From assembly GCF_014204515.1 (NCBI RefSeq), contig NZ_JACHLI010000019.1:62001-126000 (forward strand): 64,000 bases of DNA. Reading direction: 5' to 3'. Source of the DNA: Pseudomonas nitroreducens (GTDB lineage Bacteria > Pseudomonadota > Gammaproteobacteria > Pseudomonadales > Pseudomonadaceae). The position numbers and the translations under genes are program-made. Every line of letters starts with the position of its first letter. Position 1 is the first letter of the stretch. The notes below the pieces were generated by a model. That model was not told the DNA's origin. It did not search any database and was given only the letters and a program-made list of their open reading frames with translations. Shown in pieces: positions 16,717 through 28,353 of this stretch.

Positions 16717-18967
16717 CCTTGGCACCTGCGCGATCACGCCGCGCCTCGATGATGTTGGGCAACTGGGAGATGCGCGCCAGCAGGCGGCCCAGCGAATCGA
16801 GACCGGGGATCTCGATGGTCAGGCGCATGATCGCGGTGTTGTCTTCCTTGTCCGAACGGGTATTCACCGCCAGCACGTTGATGCGCTCGTTGAGCAGCAT
16901 CTGCGAGACGTCGCGCAGCAGGCCGGAACGGTCGTAGGCACGGATGACGATATCCACCGGGTAAGTGCTGACCGGCACCGGCCCCCAGCTGACCTGGATG
17001 ATCCGCTCCGGCTCGCGGCCGGCCAGTTGCAGCGCGGTGGCGCAGTCCTGGCGGTGGATGGTGACGCCGCGGCCAAGGGTGATGTATCCGACGATCGGAT
17101 CACCCGGCAGCGGCTGGCAGCAGCCGGCCATCTGCGTGAGCAGGTTGCCGACGCCCTGGATCTGGATGTCGCCGCGCTTGCCGTGGCCGATCTTGCTGGG
17201 CTTGCGCGGAATGAGTTCGAGCTGCTCTGTGCCGCGCTCGGGCTCCACCAGCTGCTGCGCGTAGTTGACCACGTGGGCCAGGCGCAGGTCGCCGGCGCCC
17301 AGGGCGGCGAAGAGGTCTTCGCCGGTCTTGTAGTTGGCCTTCTCGGCGAGTTTCTCGAAGTCCACCGGCGGCAGCGCCAGGCGGCCCAGCTCGCGTTCGA
17401 GCATGGCCTTGCCGGCGGCGACGTTCTGGTCGCGTGCCTGCAGCTTGAACCAGTGGACGATCTTCGCCCGCGCCCGCGACGTGGTGACGTAGCCCAGGTT
17501 CTGGTTCAGCCAGTCGCGGCTCGGCCCGCTCTGCTTGCCGGTGATGATCTCCACCTGCTCGCCGGTCTGCAGGCTGTAGTTGAGCGGCACGATGCGCCCG
17601 TTGATCTTGGCGCCACGGCAGTTGTGCCCCACCTCGGTATGCACGCGGTAGGCGAAGTCCAGCGGCGTGGAGCCCTTGGGCAGGTCGATGGCGTGGCCGT
17701 CGGGGGTAAAGACGTAGACGCGGTCGGGCTCGATATCCACCCGCAGCTGTTCGGCCAGGCCGCCGATATCGCCCAGTTCCTCGTGCCACTCCAGCACCTG
17801 GCGCAGCCAGGAAATCTTCTCTTCGTAGTGGTTGGAGCTGGCCTTGACGTCGGTGCCCTTGTAGCGCCAGTGCGCGCAGACGCCCAGCTCGGCTTCCTCG
17901 TGCATGGAGTGGGTGCGGATCTGCACTTCCAGCACCTTGCCCTCGGGGCCGATCACTGCGGTGTGCAGCGAGCGGTAACCGTTTTCCTTGGGGTTGGCGA
18001 TGTAGTCGTCGAATTCCTTGGGGATGTGCCGCCACAGGGTGTGCACGATGCCCAGCGCGGTGTAGCAATCGCGCATTTCCGGCACCAGCACGCGTACCGC
18101 GCGCACGTCGTAGATCTGGCTGAAATCCAGGCCCTTGCGCTGCATCTTCCGCCAGATGGAATAGATGTGCTTGGCGCGCCCGGACAGGTCGGCCTTGATG
18201 CCGGTGGCGGCCAGGGCTTCCTTGAGCTGCCCCATGACGGTGGCGATGTACTGCTCGCGGTCCAGCCGGCGCTCGTGTAGCAGCTTGGCGATCTGCTTGT
18301 ACTGATCGGGCTCCAGGTAGCGGAAGGACAGGTCCTCCAGCTCCCACTTGATGTGGCCGATGCCTAAGCGATGGGCCAGCGGCGCGTAGATGTCGAACAC
18401 CTCGCGGGCGACGCGCATGCGCTTCTCGTCATCGCCGTTCTTCACCGCGCGGATCGCGCAGGTGCGTTCGGCCAGCTTGATCAGCGCGACGCGGACGTCG
18501 TCGACCATGGCCACCAGCATCTTGCGCAGGTTCTCGATCTGCGCCTGGGTGCCGAGCACCAGGGATTGCCGGGGGCTGAGGCTGGTGCTGATCGCCGCCA
18601 TGCGCAGCACGCCCTCGATCAGCTTGGCGACCACCGGACCGAAGCGCTGGGCGACGTCCTCCAGCTTGACCTTGCCCTCGCGCACGCCGCGGTAGATCAC
18701 CGCGGCGACCAGGGATTCCTGGTCGAGCTTGAGGTCCGCCAGGATCTCGGCGATCTCCAGTCCCGTCTGGAAACTGGAAGTGCCGTCCGCCCAGGAGTTG
18801 TCAGTCGTGCTGACAGCCTTGTCTTCCACCTCGCGAGCGAACTCGCAGGCTTCCAGCAGGACCTTGCGATCCAGGCCCGGGACCAGGGTCTGGACATGGT
18901 CCAGCCAGGCCTCGAGATTGATGCTGCCGTCGGTGTTGACCGGCTGATGCGCTCTCACCTGTACCAT
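16709..18967 (-). CDS. relA: GTP pyrophosphokinase (p)ppGpp synthetase I
   Basis: This is a 752-residue stringent-response enzyme. The N-terminal hydrolase domain is inactive: where SpoT proteins have HDVIED, this protein has YRGVREG. The synthetase domain carries the EFDD motif at residues 318-321 (RelA type) and the YRSLHT element. It is followed by TGS (VYVFTPDGHAIDLPKGSTPL), a helical region, a zinc-finger-like CCQPLPGDPI segment and the C-terminal ACT domain (DIVIRAYDRSGLLRDV). The start at 18967 gives MVQVRAHQPVNTDGSINLEA, which matches the P. aeruginosa protein. rlmD lies upstream and mazG overlaps downstream. Confidence 0.95.
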   Translation of the reverse strand: MVQVRAHQPVNTDGSINLEAWLDHVQTLVPGLDRKVLLEACEFAREVEDKAVSTTDNSWADGTSSFQTGLEIAEILADLKLDQESLVAAVIYRGVREGKVKLEDVAQRFGPVVAKLIEGVLRMAAISTSLSPRQSLVLGTQAQIENLRKMLVAMVDDVRVALIKLAERTCAIRAVKNGDDEKRMRVAREVFDIYAPLAHRLGIGHIKWELEDLSFRYLEPDQYKQIAKLLHERRLDREQYIATVMGQLKEALAATGIKADLSGRAKHIYSIWRKMQRKGLDFSQIYDVRAVRVLVPEMRDCYTALGIVHTLWRHIPKEFDDYIANPKENGYRSLHTAVIGPEGKVLEVQIRTHSMHEEAELGVCAHWRYKGTDVKASSNHYEEKISWLRQVLEWHEELGDIGGLAEQLRVDIEPDRVYVFTPDGHAIDLPKGSTPLDFAYRVHTEVGHNCRGAKINGRIVPLNYSLQTGEQVEIITGKQSGPSRDWLNQNLGYVTTSRARAKIVHWFKLQARDQNVAAGKAMLERELGRLALPPVDFEKLAEKANYKTGEDLFAALGAGDLRLAHVVNYAQQLVEPERGTEQLELIPRKPSKIGHGKRGDIQIQGVGNLLTQMAGCCQPLPGDPIVGYITLGRGVTIHRQDCATALQLAGREPERIIQVSWGPVPVSTYPVDIVIRAYDRSGLLRDVSQMLLNERINVLAVNTRSDKEDNTAIMRLTIEIPGLDSLGRLLARISQLPNIIEARRDRAGAKDA

Positions 18968-19056
18968 CGTGTCTACCCTTCCCCACGGTGCGCCACAACA
19001 CACCGCTCACTGCGCCGGCCTTTCTTGCTTGAGCCGGTCGGATTGCGCAAGCCGTC

Positions 19057-20442
19057 CTAGCCTGCCTCGAACAAAGCCATGGCCTCGACATGGGCCGTCT
19101 GCGGGAACATGTCGAGGATGCCGGCGCGCTTCAGACGATAGCCCTGTCGGGCCAGCTCGCCAGCGTCGCGCGCCAGGGTCGCCGGGTTGCAGGACACATA
19201 CAGTACCCGCTCCGCGCCCAGTGAACGCATCTGCCGCGCCGGCTCGAAGGCTCCGTCACGCGGAGGGTCGAGCAGCACGGCGGTGAAATCCTCCGCCGCC
19301 CAGGGGGCGTCGGCAAGTGGTTTCGCCAGGTCCGCCTGGTGGAACCGGGTATTGCCCAGGCCATTGGCGCGGGCGTTGGCGGCGGCGCGCTCGACCATGG
19401 TCTGCACGCCTTCCACCCCCACCACCTCGCGCACCTGGCGCGCCAGCGGCAGGGCGAAGTTGCCCAGGCCGCAGAACAGGTCCAGCACGCGCTCATCAGG
19501 GCCTGGCTTCAGCCAGTCCAGCGCCTGCGCGACCATGGCCTCGTTCACCGGCTCGTTGACCTGCACGAAGTCGCCGGGACGGTAGGCCAGGGTCAGATCC
19601 CAGGCTTCGAGCCGGAAGCCCAGCTCGCGGTTCCGGCTATTTTCAGCAGCTTCGGAGCAGAGCGTCGGCTCGCCGTCACCCTGCAAGCCGTCACCGTGTA
19701 ACCACAGTTGCACATCCCGTGCCGAACAGAATTCCAGCAGTCGCGCGCGATCGCCATCGGACAAAGGTTCGATATGCCGCAGCAGCACTGCGCTGGCAGT
19801 GCCGTGGAACAGCTCGACATGGCCCAGCGCCTGGGGCTTGGCGAAAGCGCGGAGCACGTCCGGCAGCTCGCGGGCCAGCACCTGCAGCTCGGGCACCAGC
19901 ACCAGGCAGTCGTCGAAGGCGACAATGGCCTGACTGGCCGCGGCGCGGAAGCCGATGTCCAGGCGCTTGGCCTTCACGTCCCAGCGCACGGCCAGGCGAG
20001 CGCGGCGGCGGTAGCCGAATTCCGGGCCGACCAGCGGCGCAGCCCACTCCTCGGGAGTCAGGCCGGAGAAGCGCTCCAGTTGCTCGGCCAGGGTGCGCTG
20101 CTTGAGTTCCAGCTGCTCGGCGTGGGACAGGTGCTGCAGGCTGCAACCGCCGCAAGTGCCGGCCACCGGGCAAGGCTCGCGGCGGCGGTTGGCGGCGGCG
20201 GTGAAGATACGTTCGCTACGGGCGTCGACGATCTGCGCGCGGGCGGAAAGCACGCGGGCTTCCACGGCCTCGCCGGGCAGGGCGTTGTCGACGAACCAGG
20301 TACGCCCGTCGATATGGGCGATGCCGCGGCCGTCATGGGCCAGGCGCTCGATGTTCAGGCGCTGCTTCTTGCCCACGGGTACCGCAGGGCTGCGCGCACC
20401 ACCACTGGGCTGGAAGCGCAGGCCGGATCTCTGCTTGGCCAT
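19057..20442 (-). CDS. rlmD: 23S rRNA (uracil-1939-C5)-methyltransferase
   Basis: This is a 461-residue SAM- and [4Fe-4S]-dependent enzyme (RumA). In order: a basic N-terminus, a TRAM-like RNA-binding part (KQRLNIERLAHDGRGIAHID), cluster cysteines in CPVAGTCGGC, the SAM loop DLFCGLGNFALPLAR and the catalytic cysteine in YVSCNPATLARD. It modifies U1939 of large-subunit rRNA. The start at 20442 follows the cysM stop by one base, so the two are surely co-transcribed, and relA follows about 90 bases later. Length agrees with the family. Confidence 0.93.
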   Translation of the reverse strand: MAKQRSGLRFQPSGGARSPAVPVGKKQRLNIERLAHDGRGIAHIDGRTWFVDNALPGEAVEARVLSARAQIVDARSERIFTAAANRRREPCPVAGTCGGCSLQHLSHAEQLELKQRTLAEQLERFSGLTPEEWAAPLVGPEFGYRRRARLAVRWDVKAKRLDIGFRAAASQAIVAFDDCLVLVPELQVLARELPDVLRAFAKPQALGHVELFHGTASAVLLRHIEPLSDGDRARLLEFCSARDVQLWLHGDGLQGDGEPTLCSEAAENSRNRELGFRLEAWDLTLAYRPGDFVQVNEPVNEAMVAQALDWLKPGPDERVLDLFCGLGNFALPLARQVREVVGVEGVQTMVERAAANARANGLGNTRFHQADLAKPLADAPWAAEDFTAVLLDPPRDGAFEPARQMRSLGAERVLYVSCNPATLARDAGELARQGYRLKRAGILDMFPQTAHVEAMALFEAG

Positions 20443-20443
20443 G

Positions 20444-21343
20444 TCAGTTGGAGTCGAACACGCCCGAGGACAGGTAACGGTCGCCACGGTCGCAGATGAT
20501 CGCCACCAGGGTCGCGTTTTCCAGCTCGAGGGACAGGCGCAGCATGGCCGCCACCGCACCGCCGGAGGAGACGCCGCAGAAGATGCCCTCTTCACGGGCC
20601 AGGCGACGCATCACGTCCTCGGCCTCGGTCTGCTGCATGTCGACCACGCGGTCGACGCGGGTGGCGTCGAAGATCTTCGGCAGGTATTCCTGCGGCCAGC
20701 GGCGGATGCCGGGGATGGCCGAGCCTTCCATCGGCTGCAGGCCGACGATCTGCACGTCGGGGTTCTGCTCCTTGAGGTAGCGCGACACGCCCATGATGGT
20801 GCCGGTGGTGCCCATGGAGCTGACGAAATGGGTGATCTCACCGCCGGTCTGCTGCCAGATTTCCGGGCCGGTGGAATGGTAGTGGGCGACCGGGTTGTCG
20901 CCGTTGGCGAACTGGTCGAGGACCTTGCCCTGGCCTTCGCGGGCCATCTGGTCGGCGAGGTCGCGGGCGCCTTCCATGCCCTGTTCCTTGGTCACCAGGA
21001 TCAGCTCGGCGCCGTAGGCGGTCATCGCCGCCTTGCGTTCGGCGGTGGAGTTGTCGGGCATGATCAGGATCATGCGGTAGCCCTTGATCGCCGCGGCCAT
21101 CGCCAGGGCGATGCCGGTGTTGCCAGACGTGGCCTCGATCAGCGTGTCGCCGGGCCTGATGTCGCCGCGCAGTTCGGCTCGGGTGATCATCGACAGCGCC
21201 GGGCGATCCTTCACCGAACCTGCCGGGTTGTTGCCTTCGAGCTTCACCAGCAGGGTGTTGGAGGTTTCCCCGGCCAGGCGCTGCAGGCGCACCAGCGGGG
21301 TATTGCCGACGCAATCGGCGATAGTCGGGTACTGCACGGTCAT
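20444..21343 (-). CDS. cysM: Cysteine synthase B
   Basis: This is a 299-residue PLP enzyme that makes cysteine from O-acetylserine and sulfide, or S-sulfocysteine from thiosulfate. PLP lysine is in NPAGSVKDRPA, the substrate loop is TSGNTGIALA and the phosphate loop is GTTGTIMG. The Arg in the segment GIRRWPQEYLPKIF and the overall length fit the CysM (thiosulfate-using) rather than the CysK branch. Its stop codon is one base from rlmD. The 114 bases upstream separate it from the PirS-like kinase gene. In PAO1 the receptor gene pirA lies at this point (recall), and here it is missing. Confidence 0.92.
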   Translation of the reverse strand: MTVQYPTIADCVGNTPLVRLQRLAGETSNTLLVKLEGNNPAGSVKDRPALSMITRAELRGDIRPGDTLIEATSGNTGIALAMAAAIKGYRMILIMPDNSTAERKAAMTAYGAELILVTKEQGMEGARDLADQMAREGQGKVLDQFANGDNPVAHYHSTGPEIWQQTGGEITHFVSSMGTTGTIMGVSRYLKEQNPDVQIVGLQPMEGSAIPGIRRWPQEYLPKIFDATRVDRVVDMQQTEAEDVMRRLAREEGIFCGVSSGGAVAAMLRLSLELENATLVAIICDRGDRYLSSGVFDSN

Positions 21344-21457
21344 GGAGGCACTCGGATCTGGAACAGGGCGCCCTATGATACCGGCAAAAAACGCAGCGCC
21401 ATACGAAACTTCCTAACAAGCCGTGTTTGCAGCCGCCCACTTCGGCCGCAAGGCAGC

Positions 21458-22804
21458 TCAGGCGGCGGCTGCATCCGGCAGGCGCAGGTGCACGCGCAGC
21501 CCGGCTTCGGCGCAGTCCGCCCAGAGCTCGCCGCCCTGCAGGCGCAGGGAGCTGCGGGCGATGCTCAGGCCCAGGCCGAAGCCCTCGCCGGTACGCGCGT
21601 CGGACAACCGGGTGAACGGCAGGAAGATGCGTTCCAGGTCACTTTGCGCCACGCCGGGGCCATCATCCTCCAGCCACAGGTGCCAGCCGCCGGCCTCGCG
21701 CCGGCCGCTCAGGCGGATGCGGCCGTCCGCCGGGGAATGGCGGATGGCGTTGCGCAACAGGTTTTCCAGGGCCTGGGCCAGGCCGTTGAGATGACCGTGT
21801 ACGCGACAGTCCGCCGGGACCTGGTAAAGGAAGCGCTCGGCACTCCAGCCGGCCTCGAAACGCGCGTCGTCCACCAGCAGGTCCCACAGCGAACGCAGGT
21901 CGATGTCCTCCAGCGGCGGACGCGGGCGCTCGGTATCCAGCCAGGCCAGCTCCAGGGTGTCGGCGACCAGCCGCTGCATCACTTCCACCTCGCGCTCGAC
22001 CCGCTGGCGCAGCGCGGTTTCGCTGATCGGGCTTTCCCCGGCCACGCGCAGGCGGCTCAGCGGCGTGCGCAATTCGTGGGAGAGATCGCGCAGCAGTTGG
22101 CGCTGCAGGCCGACGTGGCCGCGCAGGCGTTCAGCCATGTGGTCCAGGGCGCGGCCCAGTTCGCCCAGCTCGTCGCGCCGGGTGATCAGCTCCGGGCCGG
22201 CGACCGAGCCGAGATCGTCCGCCTCCAGGGCGTTGGCGTGCTCGCGCAGGCGCCCCAGCGGGCGCACCAGACGCCGGTAGATCAGCCCGCAGAGCAGCAG
22301 CGCGAGGATCGCCGGCACCAGCGCATGGCTGATGGACTGGCGCAGGAAGGTCAGCCCGCCAGGCAGGAAGCGCTGCGGCAACTGCACCACCAGCCGGCCG
22401 GCAGCGGGCGCATCGGGGAAGGGAATGCCGATGTAGGGCAGGGTCACCGAGCGCGAGCTCACCGGCCAGTCCAGGCCGCGCTGGAAGGTCAGGTGGGCGA
22501 TATCCGCCATGGGCAACGGCTGGCTCGCCAGCGACTGCAGGCGGCCGTCCACCACCACCATCCACACTGGCTCGCGCTGCTGCATCTGCGCCAGCCAGGC
22601 ATCGACGCCAGGGGCGCCTTGTTCCTGCCAGGCCTGCTGGGCTTCGTGGGCATAGCCACCGAGGACCTCTCGGGCTTCCTCGGACAGGTTGTAGCTGTCG
22701 CGCTCCATCTGCTTGCCCCAGTTCCAGGACAGCCAGATCACCGACAGGCCGAACACCACCAGGGCGATGGCCAGTTTCCAGAACAGCGAGTGGCGGCCGG
22801 GCAT
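21458..22804 (-). CDS. pirS: PirS-like sensor histidine kinase
   Basis: This is a 448-residue inner-membrane kinase. It has a first membrane helix at about 8-28, a periplasmic sensor region of about 120 residues, a second helix near 155-175, HAMP, and a HisKA domain with phospho-acceptor His in RDLSHELRTPLSRLR. The HATPase domain has N (LLRNAIRHSP), G1 (DDGPGV) and G2 (GFGLGLSIA) boxes. Its start is 2 bases from the regulator stop, so the pair is an operon. The symbol rests on position: PAO1 has pirR-pirS between gacS and pirA-cysM. The cognate siderophore receptor is absent here, so iron-siderophore sensing is uncertain. Confidence 0.72.
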   Translation of the reverse strand: MPGRHSLFWKLAIALVVFGLSVIWLSWNWGKQMERDSYNLSEEAREVLGGYAHEAQQAWQEQGAPGVDAWLAQMQQREPVWMVVVDGRLQSLASQPLPMADIAHLTFQRGLDWPVSSRSVTLPYIGIPFPDAPAAGRLVVQLPQRFLPGGLTFLRQSISHALVPAILALLLCGLIYRRLVRPLGRLREHANALEADDLGSVAGPELITRRDELGELGRALDHMAERLRGHVGLQRQLLRDLSHELRTPLSRLRVAGESPISETALRQRVEREVEVMQRLVADTLELAWLDTERPRPPLEDIDLRSLWDLLVDDARFEAGWSAERFLYQVPADCRVHGHLNGLAQALENLLRNAIRHSPADGRIRLSGRREAGGWHLWLEDDGPGVAQSDLERIFLPFTRLSDARTGEGFGLGLSIARSSLRLQGGELWADCAEAGLRVHLRLPDAAAA

Positions 22805-22806
22805 CG

Positions 22807-23520
22807 TCAGTCTTCGCTCTCGGCAAACACGTAGCCCTTGCCCCACACGGTGTGCAGCTGGTGGCGCAGGTAGCCGATGGCCTGCAGCTTGCGGCGCAGG
22901 TGGCTGACATGCATGTCCAGGCTGCGGTCATGGGCGGTGAAGGCACGGTGCAGCACGTGCTGGTAAAGGAAGGGCTTGCTCAGGGTCTCGCCCTGGCTGC
23001 CGAGGAAGGTCTCCAGCAGGCGGTACTCGGTAGCGGTCAGCCCGGCCCAGTGGCCGTCGAGGCCGACGTCGTCCTTCTGCGGGTCCAGTTGCAGACCGGT
23101 GGGCGTCGTCGTCGCTGGCGGCTGGCTGGCGCGCTCCAGGGCGACCCGGCGCAGCACGGCATCCACGCGGACACTCAGCTCGGCGAGACTGAACGGCTTG
23201 GGCAGGTAGTCATCGGCGCCCTGGGAAAAACCGGCGATGCGGTCCTGCTCGGCGCCCAGGGCGGACATCAGGATCACCGGCACCGCACGCTCGCGGCGCA
23301 GGCTGCGGAGGATATCCAGGCCGCCGGTGCCGGGCAGCATGATGTCCATCAGCACCAGGTCATAGTCGCCGCCACGCGCCTGCGCCAGGCCCTCGTCGCC
23401 GTCCTGGCACCAGGTGACGTCGAAGCCACGCTCGCTCAGATGGGAAGACAGGTGGGCGCCCAGGGTCGGGTCGTCCTCGATGGTCAGCAGACGCAGGCCG
23501 GACGCAGCTATGGCATTCAT
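22807..23520 (-). CDS. pirR: PirR-like OmpR-family response regulator
   Basis: This is a 237-residue regulator. The receiver domain has the acidic pair EDD near residue 15 and the phospho-acceptor Asp in LVLMDIMLPG; Lys lies in LPKPF. The C-terminal winged helix (LTATEYRLLETFLGS, then DMHVSHLRRKLQ) is OmpR type. It is the first gene of a two-gene operon with the downstream kinase and divergent from gacS. A perfect CGTGAA-GTA-TTCACG palindrome sits 26-40 bases before its start and may be an autoregulatory site. Confidence 0.78.
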   Translation of the reverse strand: MNAIAASGLRLLTIEDDPTLGAHLSSHLSERGFDVTWCQDGDEGLAQARGGDYDLVLMDIMLPGTGGLDILRSLRRERAVPVILMSALGAEQDRIAGFSQGADDYLPKPFSLAELSVRVDAVLRRVALERASQPPATTTPTGLQLDPQKDDVGLDGHWAGLTATEYRLLETFLGSQGETLSKPFLYQHVLHRAFTAHDRSLDMHVSHLRRKLQAIGYLRHQLHTVWGKGYVFAESED

Positions 23521-23545
23521 ATCAAATAAGAGTGATTAGCAATTG

Positions 23546-23560
23546 CGTGAAGTATTCACG
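23546..23560. promoter_or_regulatory. CGTGAA-GTA-TTCACG palindrome between pirR-like gene and gacS
   Basis: A 6+6 perfect inverted repeat with a 3-base centre in the 127-base divergent gap. The neighbouring bases toward pirR (AATAAGAGTGATTAGCAAT) faintly resemble a Fur site but match too loosely to call. It is a candidate site for PirR, which would overlap the divergent promoters. Confidence 0.45.
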
Positions 23561-23647
23561 ATTCCACGCGTCCAGGGCAAGGCAAAGGGCTTCCGGGGCA
23601 GGTCCGAACCGCTACACTGCCGGGGATAAACGCATCGGAGGAAGCGC

Positions 23648-26419
<2,772 letters not shown>

Positions 26420-26445
26420 CGCCCGCCCTGAAGATGGAAGCCCCG

Positions 26446-27435
26446 ATGCGCATCATCCTGTTCAGCAACCAGACCTATGATCGCGACAGCTTTCTGGCCG
26501 CCAACCACGGCCACGGCTTCGAACTGCACTTCCAGCAGGCCCAGCTGCGCCTGGACACCGTGGCCCTGGCCATGGGCTTCGAAGTGGTCTGCCCGTTCGT
26601 CAACGACGACCTCTCCCGTCCGGTGCTGGAACACCTGGCGGCCGGCGGCACGAAACTGATCGCCCTGCGCTCGGCCGGCTACAACCACGTCGACCTGGCC
26701 GCCGCCCACGCACTGGGGCTGGCGGTGGTGCGCGTGCCGGCCTATTCCCCCCACGCCGTCGCCGAACATGGCGTCGGCCTGGTTCTGGCGCTCTGTCGAC
26801 ACCTGCACCGCGCCTACAACCGCACCCGCGAAGGCGACTTCTCCCTGCACGGCCTGACCGGTTTCGACCTCCACGGGCGCACCGTCGGGGTGATCGGCAG
26901 CGGCCAGATCGGCGAAGTCTTCGCCCGCATCATGAGTGGCTTCGGCTGCCACATCCTGGCCTACGACCCCTACCCCAACCGCGCCATCGAAGCCCTGGGC
27001 GGGCGTTTCGTCGAGCTGGACGAACTGCTCGCGCAGTCCGACATCATCAGCCTGCACTGCCCGCTCAACGACGCCACCCAGCACCTGATCAACGCCGACA
27101 GCCTGGAACGCATGAAGCGCGGCTCGATGCTGATCAACACCGGTCGCGGCGCGCTGGTGGACACCCCGGCGCTGATCGAGGCGCTGAAAAGCGGTCAGCT
27201 CGGCTACCTGGGCCTGGACGTCTATGAAGAAGAAGCCGAGATCTTCTTCGCCGACCGCTCCGACCAGCCGCTGCAGGACGACGTGCTGGCGCGCCTGTTG
27301 ACCTTCCCCAACGTGATCATCACCGCGCACCAGGCCTTCCTCACCCGCGAGGCGCTCGCCGGGATCGCCCAGACCACCCTGGCCAACATCGCCGCGTGGC
27401 AGGCCGGCAACCCGGTCAACCTGGTGAAAATCTGA
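26446..27435 (+). CDS. ldhA: D-lactate dehydrogenase, fermentative
   Basis: This 329-residue NAD enzyme reduces pyruvate to D-lactate. The protein opens MRIILFSNQTYDRDSF, typical of LdhA. The Rossmann motif GQIGEVFARI lies near 150. Catalytic Arg is in NTGRGALVDTPAL, Glu in DVYEEEAEIFF and His in TAHQAFLTREAL. The FFADRSDQPLQDDVLARLL loop is typical of this branch. It sits directly behind gacS with no obvious terminator, as in PAO1 (PA0928-PA0927 by recall), so read-through from gacS is likely. Confidence 0.93.
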   Translation: MRIILFSNQTYDRDSFLAANHGHGFELHFQQAQLRLDTVALAMGFEVVCPFVNDDLSRPVLEHLAAGGTKLIALRSAGYNHVDLAAAHALGLAVVRVPAYSPHAVAEHGVGLVLALCRHLHRAYNRTREGDFSLHGLTGFDLHGRTVGVIGSGQIGEVFARIMSGFGCHILAYDPYPNRAIEALGGRFVELDELLAQSDIISLHCPLNDATQHLINADSLERMKRGSMLINTGRGALVDTPALIEALKSGQLGYLGLDVYEEEAEIFFADRSDQPLQDDVLARLLTFPNVIITAHQAFLTREALAGIAQTTLANIAAWQAGNPVNLVKI

Positions 27436-27497
27436 GCAGAAGGCGCTCGCATCCGCACGCCACGCGCCCTAGAATGCCGCGCTTTCCCGGAGGACCC

Positions 27498-27938
27498 ATG
27501 GCCCAGCACGATTTCCGCTACACCCTGCTCAACCCGCAATTCACCCTCAACGAGTGCCGCGCGCTGACTCCGGGCCGCTATCAGGTCACCGGCATCGGCG
27601 GCTCGATCAAGGCCGGCGACACCCTGCTGGTCAGCCTCAAGGGCAGCAAGAGCCTGAGCATGACCCTGGAAGTGGAAAAGGTCCGTCACCTGATCAACCC
27701 GCCGGGACAGTGGATGGCCGTGGCCAAGGGCCCGGTATTCCGTGAACTGGGCATCCACGAATGGAAGGTCAACTGCGACGGCTGTGGTGCTACGCTGGAC
27801 TTCGAATTCGCCGTCGACGCCACCCTCGGCAAGGCTGCCCAGCAGCCGGCCGCCGAAGCGCGCATCGGCGAACTCGGATGGGCCAAGGCCGGCAACCGCC
27901 ACCTCTGCCCGGATTGCCAAAGCAAGGAGACTGCATGA
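27498..27938 (+). CDS. Conserved hypothetical zinc-ribbon-like protein (PA0926-like)
   Basis: This is a 146-residue cytosolic protein without recognised family function. Two cysteine pairs, CDGCGATLDFEF near residue 95 and LCPDCQSKE at the C-terminus, make a plausible four-cysteine zinc ribbon. The N-terminal half (TGIGGSIKAGDTLLVSLKGS) looks like a small beta barrel. The Shine-Dalgarno GGAGGA precedes the ATG. Its stop overlaps the start of the next gene (ATGA), so the two are coupled. Confidence 0.72.
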   Translation: MAQHDFRYTLLNPQFTLNECRALTPGRYQVTGIGGSIKAGDTLLVSLKGSKSLSMTLEVEKVRHLINPPGQWMAVAKGPVFRELGIHEWKVNCDGCGATLDFEFAVDATLGKAAQQPAAEARIGELGWAKAGNRHLCPDCQSKETA

Positions 27939-28333
27939 AAGCTTTGATCGCCGGTGCCTGCGCCGCGCTGGCCCTGGCCGGTTGCGCGAACAAGCCGGTA
28001 CCGGAAGCCGAACAGACCTACCGCGTGGAATGGATCGGCGAACGGCCGCTGATCGACTACACCCACATCAGCCTGACCCTGGACGGCAACGGCCGCGCCT
28101 ACGGCAGCGCCGGCTGCAACCACTGGTTCGCCAGCTACAAGCTCGAAGGTGAACAACTGACCTTCGGCCAGCCCGGTTCGACCCGCAAGCTCTGCCCCGA
28201 CCTGGTGATGGAGCAGGAACAGCACTTCCTCAAGATGCTCGGCGAAGTGCAACGCTGGGACATCACCGACGAAGGCGAACTGCGCCTGTGGCCGGTCTCG
28301 GGCCGCGCCATGCGCATGTGGCCGGAAGGCTGA
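27935..28333 (+). CDS. META-domain lipoprotein (HslJ-like)
   Basis: This is a 132-residue lipoprotein. The signal peptide ends in the lipobox LAGC, giving lipidation at Cys17. The mature part holds a META/HslJ-type domain (RVEWIGERPLIDYTHISLTL, then YGSAGCNHWFASYKLEG), a fold found in proteins linked to heat shock, novobiocin resistance or secreted motility factors; function here is not known. The residue after the lipid Cys is Ala, so by the +2 rule it should go to the outer membrane. Translation is coupled to the preceding gene through ATGA. Confidence 0.8.
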   Translation: MKALIAGACAALALAGCANKPVPEAEQTYRVEWIGERPLIDYTHISLTLDGNGRAYGSAGCNHWFASYKLEGEQLTFGQPGSTRKLCPDLVMEQEQHFLKMLGEVQRWDITDEGELRLWPVSGRAMRMWPEG

Positions 28334-28353
28334 GTCCTGAAAAAGGCTGAGCC

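Noticed and set aside
20093..22834. 913-codon plus-strand frame across rlmD, cysM and pirS
   Set aside because: It spans three well-supported minus-strand genes and their gaps; the composition is low-complexity Gln/His/Arg with no recognisable domain.
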